Positions 1 to 8,315 of a DNA stretch of 64,000 nt are shown here, piece after piece (position 1 is the first letter of the stretch; each line of letters begins with the position of its first letter). The notes under the pieces were generated by a model. That model worked only from the letters and a program-made list of their open reading frames with translations, ran no database searches and was not told where the DNA came from. The stretch lies in NCBI RefSeq assembly GCF_000766145.1, contig NZ_JNFB01000024.1, forward strand, positions 186,001 to 250,000, written 5' to 3'. The position numbers and the translations under genes are program-made. The stretch comes from Paenilisteria newyorkensis. GTDB lineage: Bacteria > Bacillota > Bacilli > Lactobacillales > Listeriaceae.

Positions 1-70
1 GTGGTTTGAGGAGAATGGACTGGAGCGGATTGATTTTGCGGATTTGAAATTGGGTGAGGTTAGCGAATGA
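1..70 (+). CDS. C-terminal end of an unidentified protein (5' truncated by window edge)
   Basis: An open frame enters from the left edge (codons start at base 2) and stops with TGA at 68-70. Only about 22 residues are visible, ending in DLKLGEVSE, which is too little to identify a family. Its stop overlaps the ATG of the first crcB gene in an ATGA arrangement, so the two are probably translationally coupled and in one operon. Confidence 0.5.
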   Translation, partial: WFEENGLERIDFADLKLGEVSE

Positions 71-480
71 AACGGTTTTTGATGATTGGCGTCGCAGGGA
101 TTGCGGGGGCGCTGTGCCGGTATTTTGTTGGAATGGGCGTCGGTGTTTTCTGGGGAACTGATTTTCCGCTGGGGACATTGCTTGTGAATTTGAGTGGGTG
201 CTTGGTACTCGGATTTTTCACGACGTATTTGTTTCGGTTGACGATTTTGAATACGGATTTGGTGATTGCGGTTGGAACGGGATTTTTGGGCGCGTATACG
301 ACTTTTTCGACGTTTAGCTTGGAAGTTGTACGGCTTTTTGAGTCGGGAAATGCAATTTTGGCGGTTACCTATTTAGGATTTAGTTTTTTAGGCGGAAATT
401 TGTTGGCGTGGCTAGGTTTTACGCTTGGTGAACGGCGATTCGTGCGCAAAAGAGAAGCGGTCAAGGAGGGCGATTTGTGA
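67..480 (+). CDS. crcB: Fluoride channel CrcB/Fluc, subunit 1
   Basis: The 137-residue hydrophobic protein has four predicted membrane segments and the CrcB/Fluc signatures: a GTLLVNLSGC segment around residues 37-46 and the GFLGAYTTFSTFS segment near 73-85, which forms the pore break and phenylalanine track. Fluc channels export toxic fluoride passively and are often encoded as two adjacent homologous subunits in Firmicutes, as here. The start overlaps the stop of the preceding frame (ATGA). The end overlaps the start of the second crcB gene. No fluoride riboswitch is visible, but only 66 bases lie upstream in this window. Confidence 0.93.
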   Translation: MKRFLMIGVAGIAGALCRYFVGMGVGVFWGTDFPLGTLLVNLSGCLVLGFFTTYLFRLTILNTDLVIAVGTGFLGAYTTFSTFSLEVVRLFESGNAILAVTYLGFSFLGGNLLAWLGFTLGERRFVRKREAVKEGDL

Positions 481-842
481 TGTGGATGGACGTGATTTCC
501 ATTGCGATTGGTGCTTTCTTTGGGGCAAATGCGCGATATTGGCTGTCGACTTGGATAAAGCGCCGTGTAAAATGGGATTTTCCGATTGCAACGTTGATTA
601 TTAACTTGTCGGGAGCGTTTGTGCTTGGCTTTGTTGTACAGTTGCAGTTGTCGTTTGACTGGAATCTGCTTGCAACGACGGGATTTTTAGGAGCATTTAC
701 AACTTTTTCGACGTTTAAATTGGAAAGTGTGCAGTTACACGCCGAGCGCAAATGGAAAAAAGTGATTTTGTATCAAATCGTGACGTATTCGGCGGGACTC
801 GCGCTGGTCGTTGCGGGAATGTTTTTAGGTTCGCTATTATAA
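480..842 (+). CDS. crcB: Fluoride channel CrcB/Fluc, subunit 2
   Basis: The 120-residue paralogue of the preceding gene carries the same motifs: ATLIINLSGAFVLGF near residues 38-52 and GFLGAFTTFSTFK near 67-79. The likely start is ATG 480, overlapping the first crcB stop as TGATG, nine bases after an AAGGAGGG site at 463-470. A GTG at 477 is also possible. Tandem crcB genes usually encode partners of a heterodimeric dual-topology channel, which fits the overlap. A strong hairpin follows at once and ends the operon. Confidence 0.93.
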   Translation: MWMDVISIAIGAFFGANARYWLSTWIKRRVKWDFPIATLIINLSGAFVLGFVVQLQLSFDWNLLATTGFLGAFTTFSTFKLESVQLHAERKWKKVILYQIVTYSAGLALVVAGMFLGSLL

Positions 843-886
843 CAAAGAAGTGTGCGCTATTCGTCATCTTAGCGCACACTTCTTTG
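843..886 (+). terminator. Stem-loop terminator after crcB pair
   Basis: A perfect 16-bp inverted repeat (arms 843-858 and 871-886, beginning CAAAGAAGTG) encloses a 12-nt loop directly after the crcB stop. It lacks a long T run, so it may act as a mRNA 3' stabiliser or a weak terminator. Confidence 0.75.
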
Positions 887-973
887 ACTATTCCCAAAAA
901 CTGTGTTAATTTCTAAAAGAAGCTAAGACGAGTGGCTAAGCATGACGTGACGCAGAATTAGGTTTTTACCTTA

Positions 974-1138
974 GGGTAGGACGAAAAATTCTGCTTCACA
1001 CAAATTGAGCGAAAGCGTTTGTATTCAGGAGATTCGGTGGAAGCCGGAAGCGGAGTGTACGACTGTACATGAGAACCGGAAGTCCGCCGAATCTCCTGAA
1101 TGCGAGCGCTTGCCGCCGATTTACATCGTGTAGGCACA
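974..1138 (+). ncRNA. Structured repeat RNA, copy A (upstream of queF riboswitch)
   Basis: This is the first of three copies of a roughly 170-nt element (others at 15728 and 19505). Conserved blocks are GGGTAGGA, CACAAATTGAGCGAAAGCG, GGAAGCCGGAAGCGGAGTG, GAGAACCGGAAGTCCGCC and CGCTTGCCGCCGATTTA. A long helix pairs 1023-1040 with 1084-1101 (18 bp, one G-U). Inside it are CCGG/CCGG pairing and a GTGTAC/GTACAT tip. An outer helix pairs AAGCGTTTGTA (1014-1024) with TGCGAGCGCTT (1101-1111) using several G-U pairs. The helix sequences differ between copies while pairing is kept, which argues for RNA function. The preQ1 riboswitch follows 14 nt downstream. The family is not recognised. Confidence 0.7.
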
Positions 1139-1151
1139 AGTTTAAAGTTTC

Positions 1152-1189
1152 CGTGGTTCGGGACAATCCCACGTAAAAAAACTAAGGAG
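1152..1189 (+). promoter_or_regulatory. preQ1-I riboswitch controlling the que operon
   Basis: The stem CGTGG (1152-1156) pairs with CCACG (1169-1173) and is followed by the A-rich tail TAAAAAAACTAAGGAG (1174-1189), the hallmark of the preQ1 class I pseudoknot aptamer. The tail contains the queF Shine-Dalgarno AAGGAG (1184-1189), 12 nt before ATG 1202. Binding of preQ1 should therefore sequester the ribosome site, giving translational feedback on queuosine precursor synthesis. Location in front of queFCDE matches the known biology. Confidence 0.88.
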
Positions 1190-1201
1190 TGAGAAGTAAA
1201 T

Positions 1202-1693
1202 ATGAGAAACCAAGATGAACTGGCTGGTGTCACACATTTAGGAAATCAGGGGACGGAGTATCGGATGGATTACGCGCCGGAAGTGTTGGAAGCATTTCCG
1301 AATAAGCATCCGGATAATGATTACTTTGTGAAATTTAATTGCCCTGAGTTTACGAGTCTTTGTCCGATGACTGGGCAGCCTGACTTTGCGACGATTTATA
1401 TTTCCTATGTGCCTGGCGAAATGATGGTTGAAAGTAAGTCACTGAAGCTTTATTTGTTTAGTTTTCGAAACCATGGCGATTTTCATGAGGATTGTATCAA
1501 TATCATAATGAAGGATTTGATCGAGCTTATGGGGCCAAAATACATTGAAGTATGGGGGAAATTCACGCCGCGTGGTGGGATTTCGATTGATCCGTATGCG
1601 AATTATGGCAAACCTGACTCGCGCTTTGAAGAAGTTGCGATGCATCGCCTAATGAATCATGATATGTACCCTGAAAAAGTGGATAATCGGTAG
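1202..1693 (+). CDS. queF: NADPH-dependent preQ0 reductase QueF (type I)
   Basis: The 163-residue enzyme reduces 7-cyano-7-deazaguanine (preQ0) to preQ1, the last free-base step of queuosine synthesis before insertion into tRNA. It is the short unimodular form. The nucleophile is Cys54 in [12 protein letters not shown], with the partner Asp61, and the QueF-specific ESKSLK helix lies near residues 76-82. The start codon follows the riboswitch-embedded ribosome site. The stop overlaps the Shine-Dalgarno of queC, so the genes form one operon. Confidence 0.95.
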   Translation: MRNQDELAGVTHLGNQGTEYRMDYAPEVLEAFPNKHPDNDYFVKFNCPEFTSLCPMTGQPDFATIYISYVPGEMMVESKSLKLYLFSFRNHGDFHEDCINIIMKDLIELMGPKYIEVWGKFTPRGGISIDPYANYGKPDSRFEEVAMHRLMNHDMYPEKVDNR

Positions 1694-1705
1694 GAGGAAA
1701 TGAAA

Positions 1706-2374
1706 ATGACAAATAAAAAAGCGTTAGTGGTTTTTTCTGGTGGGCAAGATTCGACGACTTGTTTGTTTCAGGCGATTCAGGATTATGGGAAAGAGAATGT
1801 CGAGGTTATCACGTTTTTCTATGGTCAGCGGCATGTGATTGAGCTTGAGAAGGCGAAATGGATTGTGCAGGATTTGAATGTGAAGCAGACGGTGATTGAT
1901 ACGTCGGTTATAAAACAAACGACAAATAATGCGTTGATGGATGAGTCGATGGAGATTTCGCAAGGGGAATCGGAGGAGTATCCGAATACGTTTGTAGATG
2001 GGCGTAATGCGCTGTTCTTGTTGCTCGCGGGGACGTATGCGAAGGGGCAGGGCATTACGGATATTATTATTGGTGTATGTGAAACGGACTTTAGTGGGTA
2101 TCCTGATTGCCGCGATGTGTTTGTGAAATCGATGAACGTGACGCTGAATTTGGCGATGGATTATCCTTTTGTGGTGAAGACGCCGTTGATGTATTTGACG
2201 AAGGCGGAAACGTGGAGATTAGCGGATGAGCTGGGACGGCTGGACTATGTTCGGGAGCATACGCATACGTGTTATATGGGCGTGGAAGGCGGATGTGGCG
2301 AGTGCCCGAGTTGTGAGTTGCGGGAGAAGGGCTTGACGGAGTACTTGGAGCAGAAGGCTGGAAGCGCGATATGA
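1706..2374 (+). CDS. queC: 7-cyano-7-deazaguanine synthase QueC
   Basis: The 222-residue ATP-dependent enzyme converts 7-carboxy-7-deazaguanine and ammonia to preQ0. It has the PP-loop SGGQDS at residues 11-16 and a C-terminal zinc cluster with four cysteines in [15 protein letters not shown] near residues 190-204. ATG 1706 is preferred over ATG 1700 because the AGGAGG at 1692-1697 is then eight bases away instead of two. The 3' end overlaps queD. Confidence 0.95.
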   Translation: MTNKKALVVFSGGQDSTTCLFQAIQDYGKENVEVITFFYGQRHVIELEKAKWIVQDLNVKQTVIDTSVIKQTTNNALMDESMEISQGESEEYPNTFVDGRNALFLLLAGTYAKGQGITDIIIGVCETDFSGYPDCRDVFVKSMNVTLNLAMDYPFVVKTPLMYLTKAETWRLADELGRLDYVREHTHTCYMGVEGGCGECPSCELREKGLTEYLEQKAGSAI

Positions 2375-2799
2375 TGCGGATTGCGAAGGAGTTTACGTTC
2401 GATATGGCGCACATGTTGGATGGGCATGACGGGAAATGTCATCATTTGCATGGTCATACGTATACGCTGCAGGTGGAAGTGGCTGGTGACTTGATTGCGG
2501 ATGGTTCGAAGGCTGGGATGGTGCTGGATTACGGCGATATCAAGCGGATCGTGAAGGAGCACGTGACGGCGAAATTGGATCATGCTTTTGCTTATTTTGA
2601 GGAAAATGAGAACGAGTGCCGCATTGCAAAATTACTGCAAGAGATGGATCGCAAAACGGTTGCGCTGCCTTGCCGGACGACTGCGGAGGGAATGGCGATG
2701 GTGATTTTTGATTGGTTAGTGCCGTATTTGCCCGTTTCTGCGATTCGACTTGGTGAGACGCCGACTTCTTTTTGTGAGTATAGAGGTGAACGGGCATGA
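2371..2799 (+). CDS. queD: 6-carboxy-5,6,7,8-tetrahydropterin synthase QueD
   Basis: The 142-residue T-fold protein turns dihydroneopterin triphosphate into 6-carboxytetrahydropterin, the substrate of QueE. Zinc-binding histidines appear in FDMAHML (His 13 area) and in CHHLHGHTY near residues 25-33, and the C-terminal [10 protein letters not shown] carries the substrate-anchoring Glu. Two in-frame ATGs (2371 and 2374) overlap the queC stop, and either could start translation. The 3' end overlaps queE in an ATGA arrangement. Confidence 0.95.
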   Translation: MMRIAKEFTFDMAHMLDGHDGKCHHLHGHTYTLQVEVAGDLIADGSKAGMVLDYGDIKRIVKEHVTAKLDHAFAYFEENENECRIAKLLQEMDRKTVALPCRTTAEGMAMVIFDWLVPYLPVSAIRLGETPTSFCEYRGERA

Positions 2800-3410
2800 T
2801 GGACCGCGAGTATCGAATTGTGGAGATTTTTGAGACGATGCAGGGTGAGGGTTATAATACGGGGATGCCGAGCGTTTTTATTCGTTTTGGCCGGTGTAAC
2901 TTGGATTGCCCGTGGTGTGATACGAATTATAATGAGTTCGAGATGATGACGGGCCAGCAGATTTTGGACGAGGTGCATAAATATACGGCGCGAAATATTG
3001 TTATAACTGGTGGTGAGCCAACGATTCAACGCGGGATTGAGGAGCTTTTGCAAGTTTTGAAGGCGGAGGGTTACTATTTGGCGATTGAGACGAATGGCTT
3101 GAAGGAAGTGCCGGTGGAGATTGATTATGTGGCTACGAGTCCGAAACGTTTATACAGTAAAATGTATGAGAAGCGTCATTTATCGCGCGCGGATGAGGTT
3201 CGGATAGTTGTGGATGGCGATATTCAGGAATTTTGTGCGCAGATTGAGGTGTTGATTCCTGCGAAACGGTATTATTTATCGCCGTGTGAAGAGGATGGCG
3301 GATTTAATATGTTGGAGACGATTAGCCAGCTTGGAAAATTGAATGCGGAGCGTGGCGAGGATAAGTGGTCGCTCAGTATTCAGACGCATAAATTGGCGGG
3401 GATTGAATAG
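2796..3410 (+). CDS. queE: 7-carboxy-7-deazaguanine synthase QueE (radical SAM)
   Basis: The 204-residue radical SAM enzyme converts 6-carboxytetrahydropterin to 7-carboxy-7-deazaguanine. The iron-sulfur cysteines form C-x3-C-x2-C in GRCNLDCPWCDTNYNEF near residues 31-47, followed by the SAM-binding TGGEPT. The C-terminus QTHKLAGIE resembles complete family members, so it is not truncated. GAGGTGA at 2784-2790 supports ATG 2796 or 2799. GTP cyclohydrolase (FolE) is absent from this operon and presumably supplied elsewhere. A strong terminator follows. Confidence 0.95.
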   Translation: MMDREYRIVEIFETMQGEGYNTGMPSVFIRFGRCNLDCPWCDTNYNEFEMMTGQQILDEVHKYTARNIVITGGEPTIQRGIEELLQVLKAEGYYLAIETNGLKEVPVEIDYVATSPKRLYSKMYEKRHLSRADEVRIVVDGDIQEFCAQIEVLIPAKRYYLSPCEEDGGFNMLETISQLGKLNAERGEDKWSLSIQTHKLAGIE

Positions 3411-3429
3411 TTTAATAGAAGAAATGGAG

Positions 3430-3468
3430 CTTATCTTGTAAATTTGCGTTTACAGGATAAGTTTTTTT
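3430..3468 (+). terminator. Rho-independent terminator of que operon
   Basis: A 13-bp stem (CTTATCTTGTAAA 3430-3442 with TTTACAGGATAAG 3449-3461, one G-U) is followed by a run of seven T. Confidence 0.93.
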
Positions 3469-3606
3469 GTGGCGTCATTTATTCCTCGGCGGTAGAAATT
3501 TTTGATAAAAGGCCGTTTTTTCGTGTGTTGGCATGTAGTATAGAAGTGTAGCTAGATTAATGGACGTGGACGTGTGCCTTTACGAGATACGAGAGGAGTT
3601 TTTTAT

Positions 3607-6600
3607 ATGATGAAAAAAAGAATGAAGATGCCAATTGTTATTCTTCTGATTTTTACGATTACGATGATTGGACCGATAAATAGTGCGGGTCTTGGTAATT
3701 GGTTTTCGACTGAAGTTTCGGCTGGAACTGGTTTGTCGCTTGTTGTGGATAAGCCAAAGCAGACGGAGAATCGCCAGTTTAGTTTGACTGTAAAAGACGA
3801 TACGGCGCTGAGTTATTCGGATGATCCGCCGAGTGATGAGGAGACGGTGAATGCGGTTTCTATCGCGATTCCGGTTGGGATGATTTTGGATTTGGCGGCG
3901 ACGCAGGAGCATAATGCTGCGAAAAATGCGGGTACGCTTGATTTTGATGAGGAGTCTGGGATTGCTCGGGTGACTTGGAATAGTGAAGCGACGGAGCATG
4001 TGTATGATTTACTTTTGACGGCTGAAAAGGCGCAGAGTTATGCGCTTCAGGCTGTGAGATATGATGCGAGTGGAAATGAAGTGAAGTCGGATGTGGTGAC
4101 GATTGACGCCGAGCGGGAACAAGTGGAAGAAGTCACGCCGAAAGTAGAGGAAGAGAAGACGGTGGCACCGCCGAGCCCGCAAGTGATGCCAAGAGTTGCG
4201 GACGAACTGGTTACTTTTGCGGATGTTATAGATCCAAGCGTTGCCAATGTGAGTACGTTGACGGAGTTTCATAATGCGATGATGAATAAGGATATCGCGA
4301 CAATTAATGTTTTAGCGGATATTAATTATGCGGCGTTTTCTGCGGCGGATGCGAGCCCGACGAATACGGGTGCTTATTATCAAAGGATGCCGGAACGTCC
4401 GTTTACGATAAATGGGAATGGGCATACGATTGATTTTAGAAACCAGTCTTATGCGCCTTACGATACGTATTCTTTGCCAAAAGTGGTGACGTTTAATGAT
4501 TTGAATACGTATGGGAAAAATTATTATGGTTTTTATACTGATAATTCGGCTGGTGGAACGAATGCTACGAATACGATTGTTTATAATAACGTGAATTACC
4601 GTGGTTCTCAAGCGATTCATGCCCCAGCGACAACGACTAAAATTTCTGGAAAATCATCTTTTGCGCAGACGAATAGTTATGTGAGCCCTTTTGATGGTGT
4701 GAGTTATACGACGCTTGCGAATCAGACGACGTTTGCGGTTGGTGATATGAATATAATGCAAGGCGCGGATGTGAAGGTGACGAATGAATCTAGTGGCGCG
4801 ATGTATATTTATACAGGTGGAACGGTAGATATTGCGGAGAACTCGGTTTTGGACATTTATACGTCCGGAACGAATTCTACGGTCGCGGATGGTGCGGTTT
4901 CAGGAATCACTAGTTATGGAAATATTAACGTACGTGATGGCGCGACGCTGAAGATGGATAATGCGGTTCCATCCTCGGGGACTGCGGTTGGCGGGATTTG
5001 GATGAACGCTGGTACGTTTAGTGTTTCTAATAACGCAAAAGTGGATATTAAGGCTCGTGGCGCGATGTATTATGGTAGCCCGTTCTATATTAATGGTGCG
5101 GGAACTTTGAATGTTAGCGATAATGCGGAGTTTAAGCTCGAAGCGACGGATACTGGGACTTCTACGCAGGATGTTTTTAGTACGGGAACTGGTACGATTT
5201 TGATTGGCAAGGATGGCGTGTTTGATGTCAGCTCGGATGGGACTGGGGCTAAGAACTTGGTTTATCTGCGTGGGACTTCAAAATTCCAATTTGCGAACGC
5301 GAAACGTGTTGATCTTAGGTTTAATAATGTGAATTCGGCTGCTGGTGCTCGTTTGTTGCGGATGTCGGGGAACTTGGATGTGGATGTTCAGTCGATTCAG
5401 GCTTGGAATACGAAGGCTTGGACGGATGGCATGGATGATAATTCTAGTTTTCTTTGGAATCCGATGTTTCAGGTTAAGGTGACGTATAGTGCGGCGAACG
5501 TAACGGCTGCAACGGGTCAATCGGTAAATGCGGCGACGAAAAATAGTTTTACGACGAACTTTAGAACGCAGAATTTCAAGCGTGTCCTTTTTGAAGGGAT
5601 TCCGGATGTGGATGTGACGATTGGGAATTTGAGTGATAATGTGGAGCGTGAAAACAGTCGGGTGATTACTGGGAAGGCGAATCCGGGTGCTTCGGTGCAA
5701 CTTTCTGGTGACCCTGCGATTCCTGTTGGGACGCTGGATTCACCGAATGAGGAAGATAAGACGACGAAGTTTCATTTGATTGCGGATAATGACGGGAATT
5801 ATCGTTATGAGTTGCCTGCGGGGACGTTTTTGACGGCTGGTAATACGGTGCAGATTTATGCTTTCTTGAACGGGAAGGATGCTTCGGCGCAAACGGTTGT
5901 TCAAGATGGTACGGCTCCTGAGGTACCAGTTTTGGCCGCGATTAAAGATGTGGATGCGGTGATTAGTGGGCAAGCGGAGGTTGGAACGACGGTTACGATT
6001 TACGACGCGGAGGATGATAGTGCGTTTGTGAGTGGTGTGACGAACGGGACGGGGAATTTTGCGATAACGGTTCCTGCTGAGAAACGCCCGATGACGCCGA
6101 ACACAGTGTATTACGCGGTGGCGAAGGATGCGACTGGGAATACGAGTATCATGTCTAATCAGATGACTGTTGTGGATACAACGGCTCCGACGGCGGACGT
6201 GATTAGGCAGTTTGTAACGCTTGGTGATAAGTTCACGACGAATCCGAAGAATCTTGTGGAAAATGTGACGGATAACGCTGGAAACGGCGATGATAATATT
6301 AGTTATGCGATTACAGAAGTGCCTGATGTTTCTAAAATTGGCTACACGACGGCGACGGTGACGTTGACGGATAATGCTGGGAATGCTGCGGATTTTGTGA
6401 TTCCGGTTTTTGTGCAAAATGATAGCTCGATTAAAGATGAGAATTCTTTCTTGCATGCGAACGATTTCATAGTAGCGACGGCGGACGTGCCAGGAACACC
6501 GGCTGCTTTGAAGGACATGGTTTTAGAAATGGCGAATGTGCAGGCGTACTTTATTCCAACGGGTGAGAGTGTGATGGCGTTTGTTCAGGTAACTGGATAT

Positions 6601-7110
6601 GAGGCGATTACATCGACACCTGGAAAATATCAAGTGAAGGTGACGTTGGGTGAGTTAGAGCGTGAGATTACGGTCACGGTTCTGGCTGGAACGTTACAAT
6701 TTAAATCAGCGACACCGGAAATTTCATTTGGAACGGCGGCTATTAGTTCACGTGAACAGTTTTTGAAGCCGCAAGATGATGTGAAGTTGACGGTTGAAGA
6801 TACGCGTTCGGAAGGGACTAATTGGAAACTGACGGCGCAACTGGATTCTCCGCTCGCAACGGCGGATGGTGAGGAATTGATCAATAGCTTGTTTGTTCGA
6901 AATCAGCAAGACGGGAATGTGATTATGACACCGCTAAATGGCGTGGCGAATGAGTTTTTCTCAAATACGTCAGGTTCAGACGGTGTGACGGAGATTGATT
7001 TAAATACGGCGGATGCTTCTGAGTTAGTCTTGAATGTTCGTCCAGGAACGGCGCGTGCGAATAAGGAATATAGCACAACGATTCATTGGACATTGGAAGA
7101 TACGCCTTGA
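3607..7110 (+). CDS. Large WxL-domain surface protein with beta-helix and Ig-like domains
   Basis: ATG 3607 lies eight bases after AGAGGAG (3592-3598), giving 1167 residues. The N-terminus is a signal peptide (KKRMKMPIVILLIFTITM). Order after it: a Thr/Val-rich N-domain (to about residue 200), a pectate-lyase-like beta-helix region beginning around VSTLTEFHNA and INGNGHTIDF (about 215-620), at least three bacterial Ig-like modules (about 670-960), and a C-terminal WxL domain with NWKL at about 1072-1075 and HWTL at about 1160-1163. WxL domains bind peptidoglycan non-covalently, so this is a wall-associated, probably adhesive protein. No DUF916 or second small WxL partner lies next to it, unlike typical WxL clusters. 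The ligand is unknown. Confidence 0.85.
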   Translation: MMKKRMKMPIVILLIFTITMIGPINSAGLGNWFSTEVSAGTGLSLVVDKPKQTENRQFSLTVKDDTALSYSDDPPSDEETVNAVSIAIPVGMILDLAATQEHNAAKNAGTLDFDEESGIARVTWNSEATEHVYDLLLTAEKAQSYALQAVRYDASGNEVKSDVVTIDAEREQVEEVTPKVEEEKTVAPPSPQVMPRVADELVTFADVIDPSVANVSTLTEFHNAMMNKDIATINVLADINYAAFSAADASPTNTGAYYQRMPERPFTINGNGHTIDFRNQSYAPYDTYSLPKVVTFNDLNTYGKNYYGFYTDNSAGGTNATNTIVYNNVNYRGSQAIHAPATTTKISGKSSFAQTNSYVSPFDGVSYTTLANQTTFAVGDMNIMQGADVKVTNESSGAMYIYTGGTVDIAENSVLDIYTSGTNSTVADGAVSGITSYGNINVRDGATLKMDNAVPSSGTAVGGIWMNAGTFSVSNNAKVDIKARGAMYYGSPFYINGAGTLNVSDNAEFKLEATDTGTSTQDVFSTGTGTILIGKDGVFDVSSDGTGAKNLVYLRGTSKFQFANAKRVDLRFNNVNSAAGARLLRMSGNLDVDVQSIQAWNTKAWTDGMDDNSSFLWNPMFQVKVTYSAANVTAATGQSVNAATKNSFTTNFRTQNFKRVLFEGIPDVDVTIGNLSDNVERENSRVITGKANPGASVQLSGDPAIPVGTLDSPNEEDKTTKFHLIADNDGNYRYELPAGTFLTAGNTVQIYAFLNGKDASAQTVVQDGTAPEVPVLAAIKDVDAVISGQAEVGTTVTIYDAEDDSAFVSGVTNGTGNFAITVPAEKRPMTPNTVYYAVAKDATGNTSIMSNQMTVVDTTAPTADVIRQFVTLGDKFTTNPKNLVENVTDNAGNGDDNISYAITEVPDVSKIGYTTATVTLTDNAGNAADFVIPVFVQNDSSIKDENSFLHANDFIVATADVPGTPAALKDMVLEMANVQAYFIPTGESVMAFVQVTGYEAITSTPGKYQVKVTLGELEREITVTVLAGTLQFKSATPEISFGTAAISSREQFLKPQDDVKLTVEDTRSEGTNWKLTAQLDSPLATADGEELINSLFVRNQQDGNVIMTPLNGVANEFFSNTSGSDGVTEIDLNTADASELVLNVRPGTARANKEYSTTIHWTLEDTP

Positions 7111-7198
7111 TATAGATTAGAAAAAATAGGATGTGTCGTACAGAGACCATGTGGTATGAGCGCATTCGCAAGAGAAATAGTATAACATCAAATCGTAA

Positions 7199-7248
7199 CT
7201 AAAAATAATAGACGAGGCCATGAGTTAGGCCTCGTCTATTATTTTTAG
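7199..7248. terminator. Bidirectional terminator between convergent genes
   Basis: A perfect 21-bp stem (arms 7199-7219 and 7228-7248) with an 8-nt loop has A-rich and T-rich flanks on both sides (core CGAGGCC/GGCCTCG). It serves the WxL gene on + and the LRR pseudogene on -. Confidence 0.93.
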
Positions 7249-7310
7249 TATGTTTTCTAACGAATGCTATATGAAATAAGAAGACAGAACACGCAAATCT
7301 AGATTATTAT

Positions 7311-8120
7311 TTAATAAGTACGATAGAGTTCTTTGATAGCTCCTGTTACAACGCCTGGATTGTTCGCAGCACTAGCAAAAAGTAGCGATTTGTTCTGCGA
7401 TAAATCTAATGTCTTTAGAGCGTTATTATCAAGAGATAGCATAGATAGCTGATTGTTTTTGGACAAGTCAATTGTCTCTATTTTGTTATTATATGCCCAA
7501 AGTGTTTGCAACTGTTTGTTAGATGTTGTGTCCAAGCTTGTTAATAGATTGTTGTCCACAGTAATAGAAGTTAGCTCGCTGTTCTTAGAAAAATCAAGCG
7601 TTCTCAAACGGTTAGAGCTTGCTTGTAATGATTTTAATTTTGCGTTGTTTGTAAGATCTAACGCTCTTAGCAAATTATTATTGATGGATAGACTTACTAG
7701 ATTTTCATTAGCACTTACATTGAGTTTTGTCATTTGACCATTTACTAATGCAAGGTGTTCTAGTTTTGTATTCGCGCTTAGGTCAATAGATTTAACACTA
7801 CCACCAGCATAGAATAACTGTTTTAAGTTGACTAGCTGATTCACACCTTTGAATGTTGTAACATCGGACTTTATAACTAGGCTTGTAATTTTAGCTGCAT
7901 CCTCAGCAGTGAAGCGGTCTTCTGTTGTTTTGCCTAACTATAATGCAATATCACTAGCTAATAATGGATGGAAAGCGTTCTTGATTTTAGGTGTTGCTTT
8001 TGCACTCGTTGCCTCGCTAACCATGTTTTCTGTGGATGATGCACTTGTTTGTGGTATCATTATTCCGCTTAGACCAATGGTGCATATGGTTATTGCTGCA
8101 AATTTTGTTGTTAACTTCAT
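7311..8120 (-). pseudogene. Internalin-like secreted LRR protein interrupted by an amber codon
   Basis: The frame begins at ATG 8120 after GAAGGAGAC, with a signal peptide (MKLTTKFAAITICTIGLSG). It stops at an in-frame TAG at 7938-7940 after ASDIAL. The same frame continues immediately (LGKTTEDRFTAEDAAKITSL) through about seven 21-residue leucine-rich repeats of the type LDLSxNxxLxxLxxxNNxL, to a TAA at 7311-7313. The join DIAL-x-LGKTTEDRFTAEDAAKI is what an intact internalin cap would look like, so one C-to-T change (CAG to TAG) explains the break. Intact, it would be about 269 residues with no LPXTG or WxL anchor, hence secreted and InlC-sized. Confidence 0.8.
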
Positions 8121-8275
8121 GTTTTTAGTCTCCTTCTCTTTTTTTGATTTGCATGTGTATTCTGCTAAGTAACAACTAGCCTTCGTTATATTAACTTTAT
8201 CATCCATATATTAACTGGATATCTTGAAAAGATTAAATGTTTATTAAAAGCCGATCGATAAAAGTAGGATAACGT

Positions 8276-8304
8276 AAAAAGAGCTAACCGATTTCAGGCT
8301 AGCC
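8276..8304 (-). terminator. Terminator after the sensor kinase gene
   Basis: On the minus strand GCTAGCC pairs with GGTTAGC (one G-U) around a 7-nt loop and is followed by TCTTTTT (plus coordinates 8276-8303). It lies 12 bases after the histidine kinase stop. Confidence 0.75.
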
Positions 8305-8315
8305 AAGGAGTCTAA

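Noticed and set aside
958-1233. Minus-strand frame of 91 codons across repeat copy A
   Set aside because: It is antisense to the structured element and resembles the minus-strand frame across copy B only because the RNA is conserved. There is no ribosome site, so it is not a gene.
5740-6456. 238-codon minus-strand frame inside the WxL gene
   Set aside because: Antisense shadow with Arg/Ile-rich composition and no start context.
8121-8315. TTAAT/GTTAAT sequences upstream of the LRR pseudogene as a PrfA box
   Set aside because: The spacing and central bases do not fit TTAACA-N2-TGTTAA.
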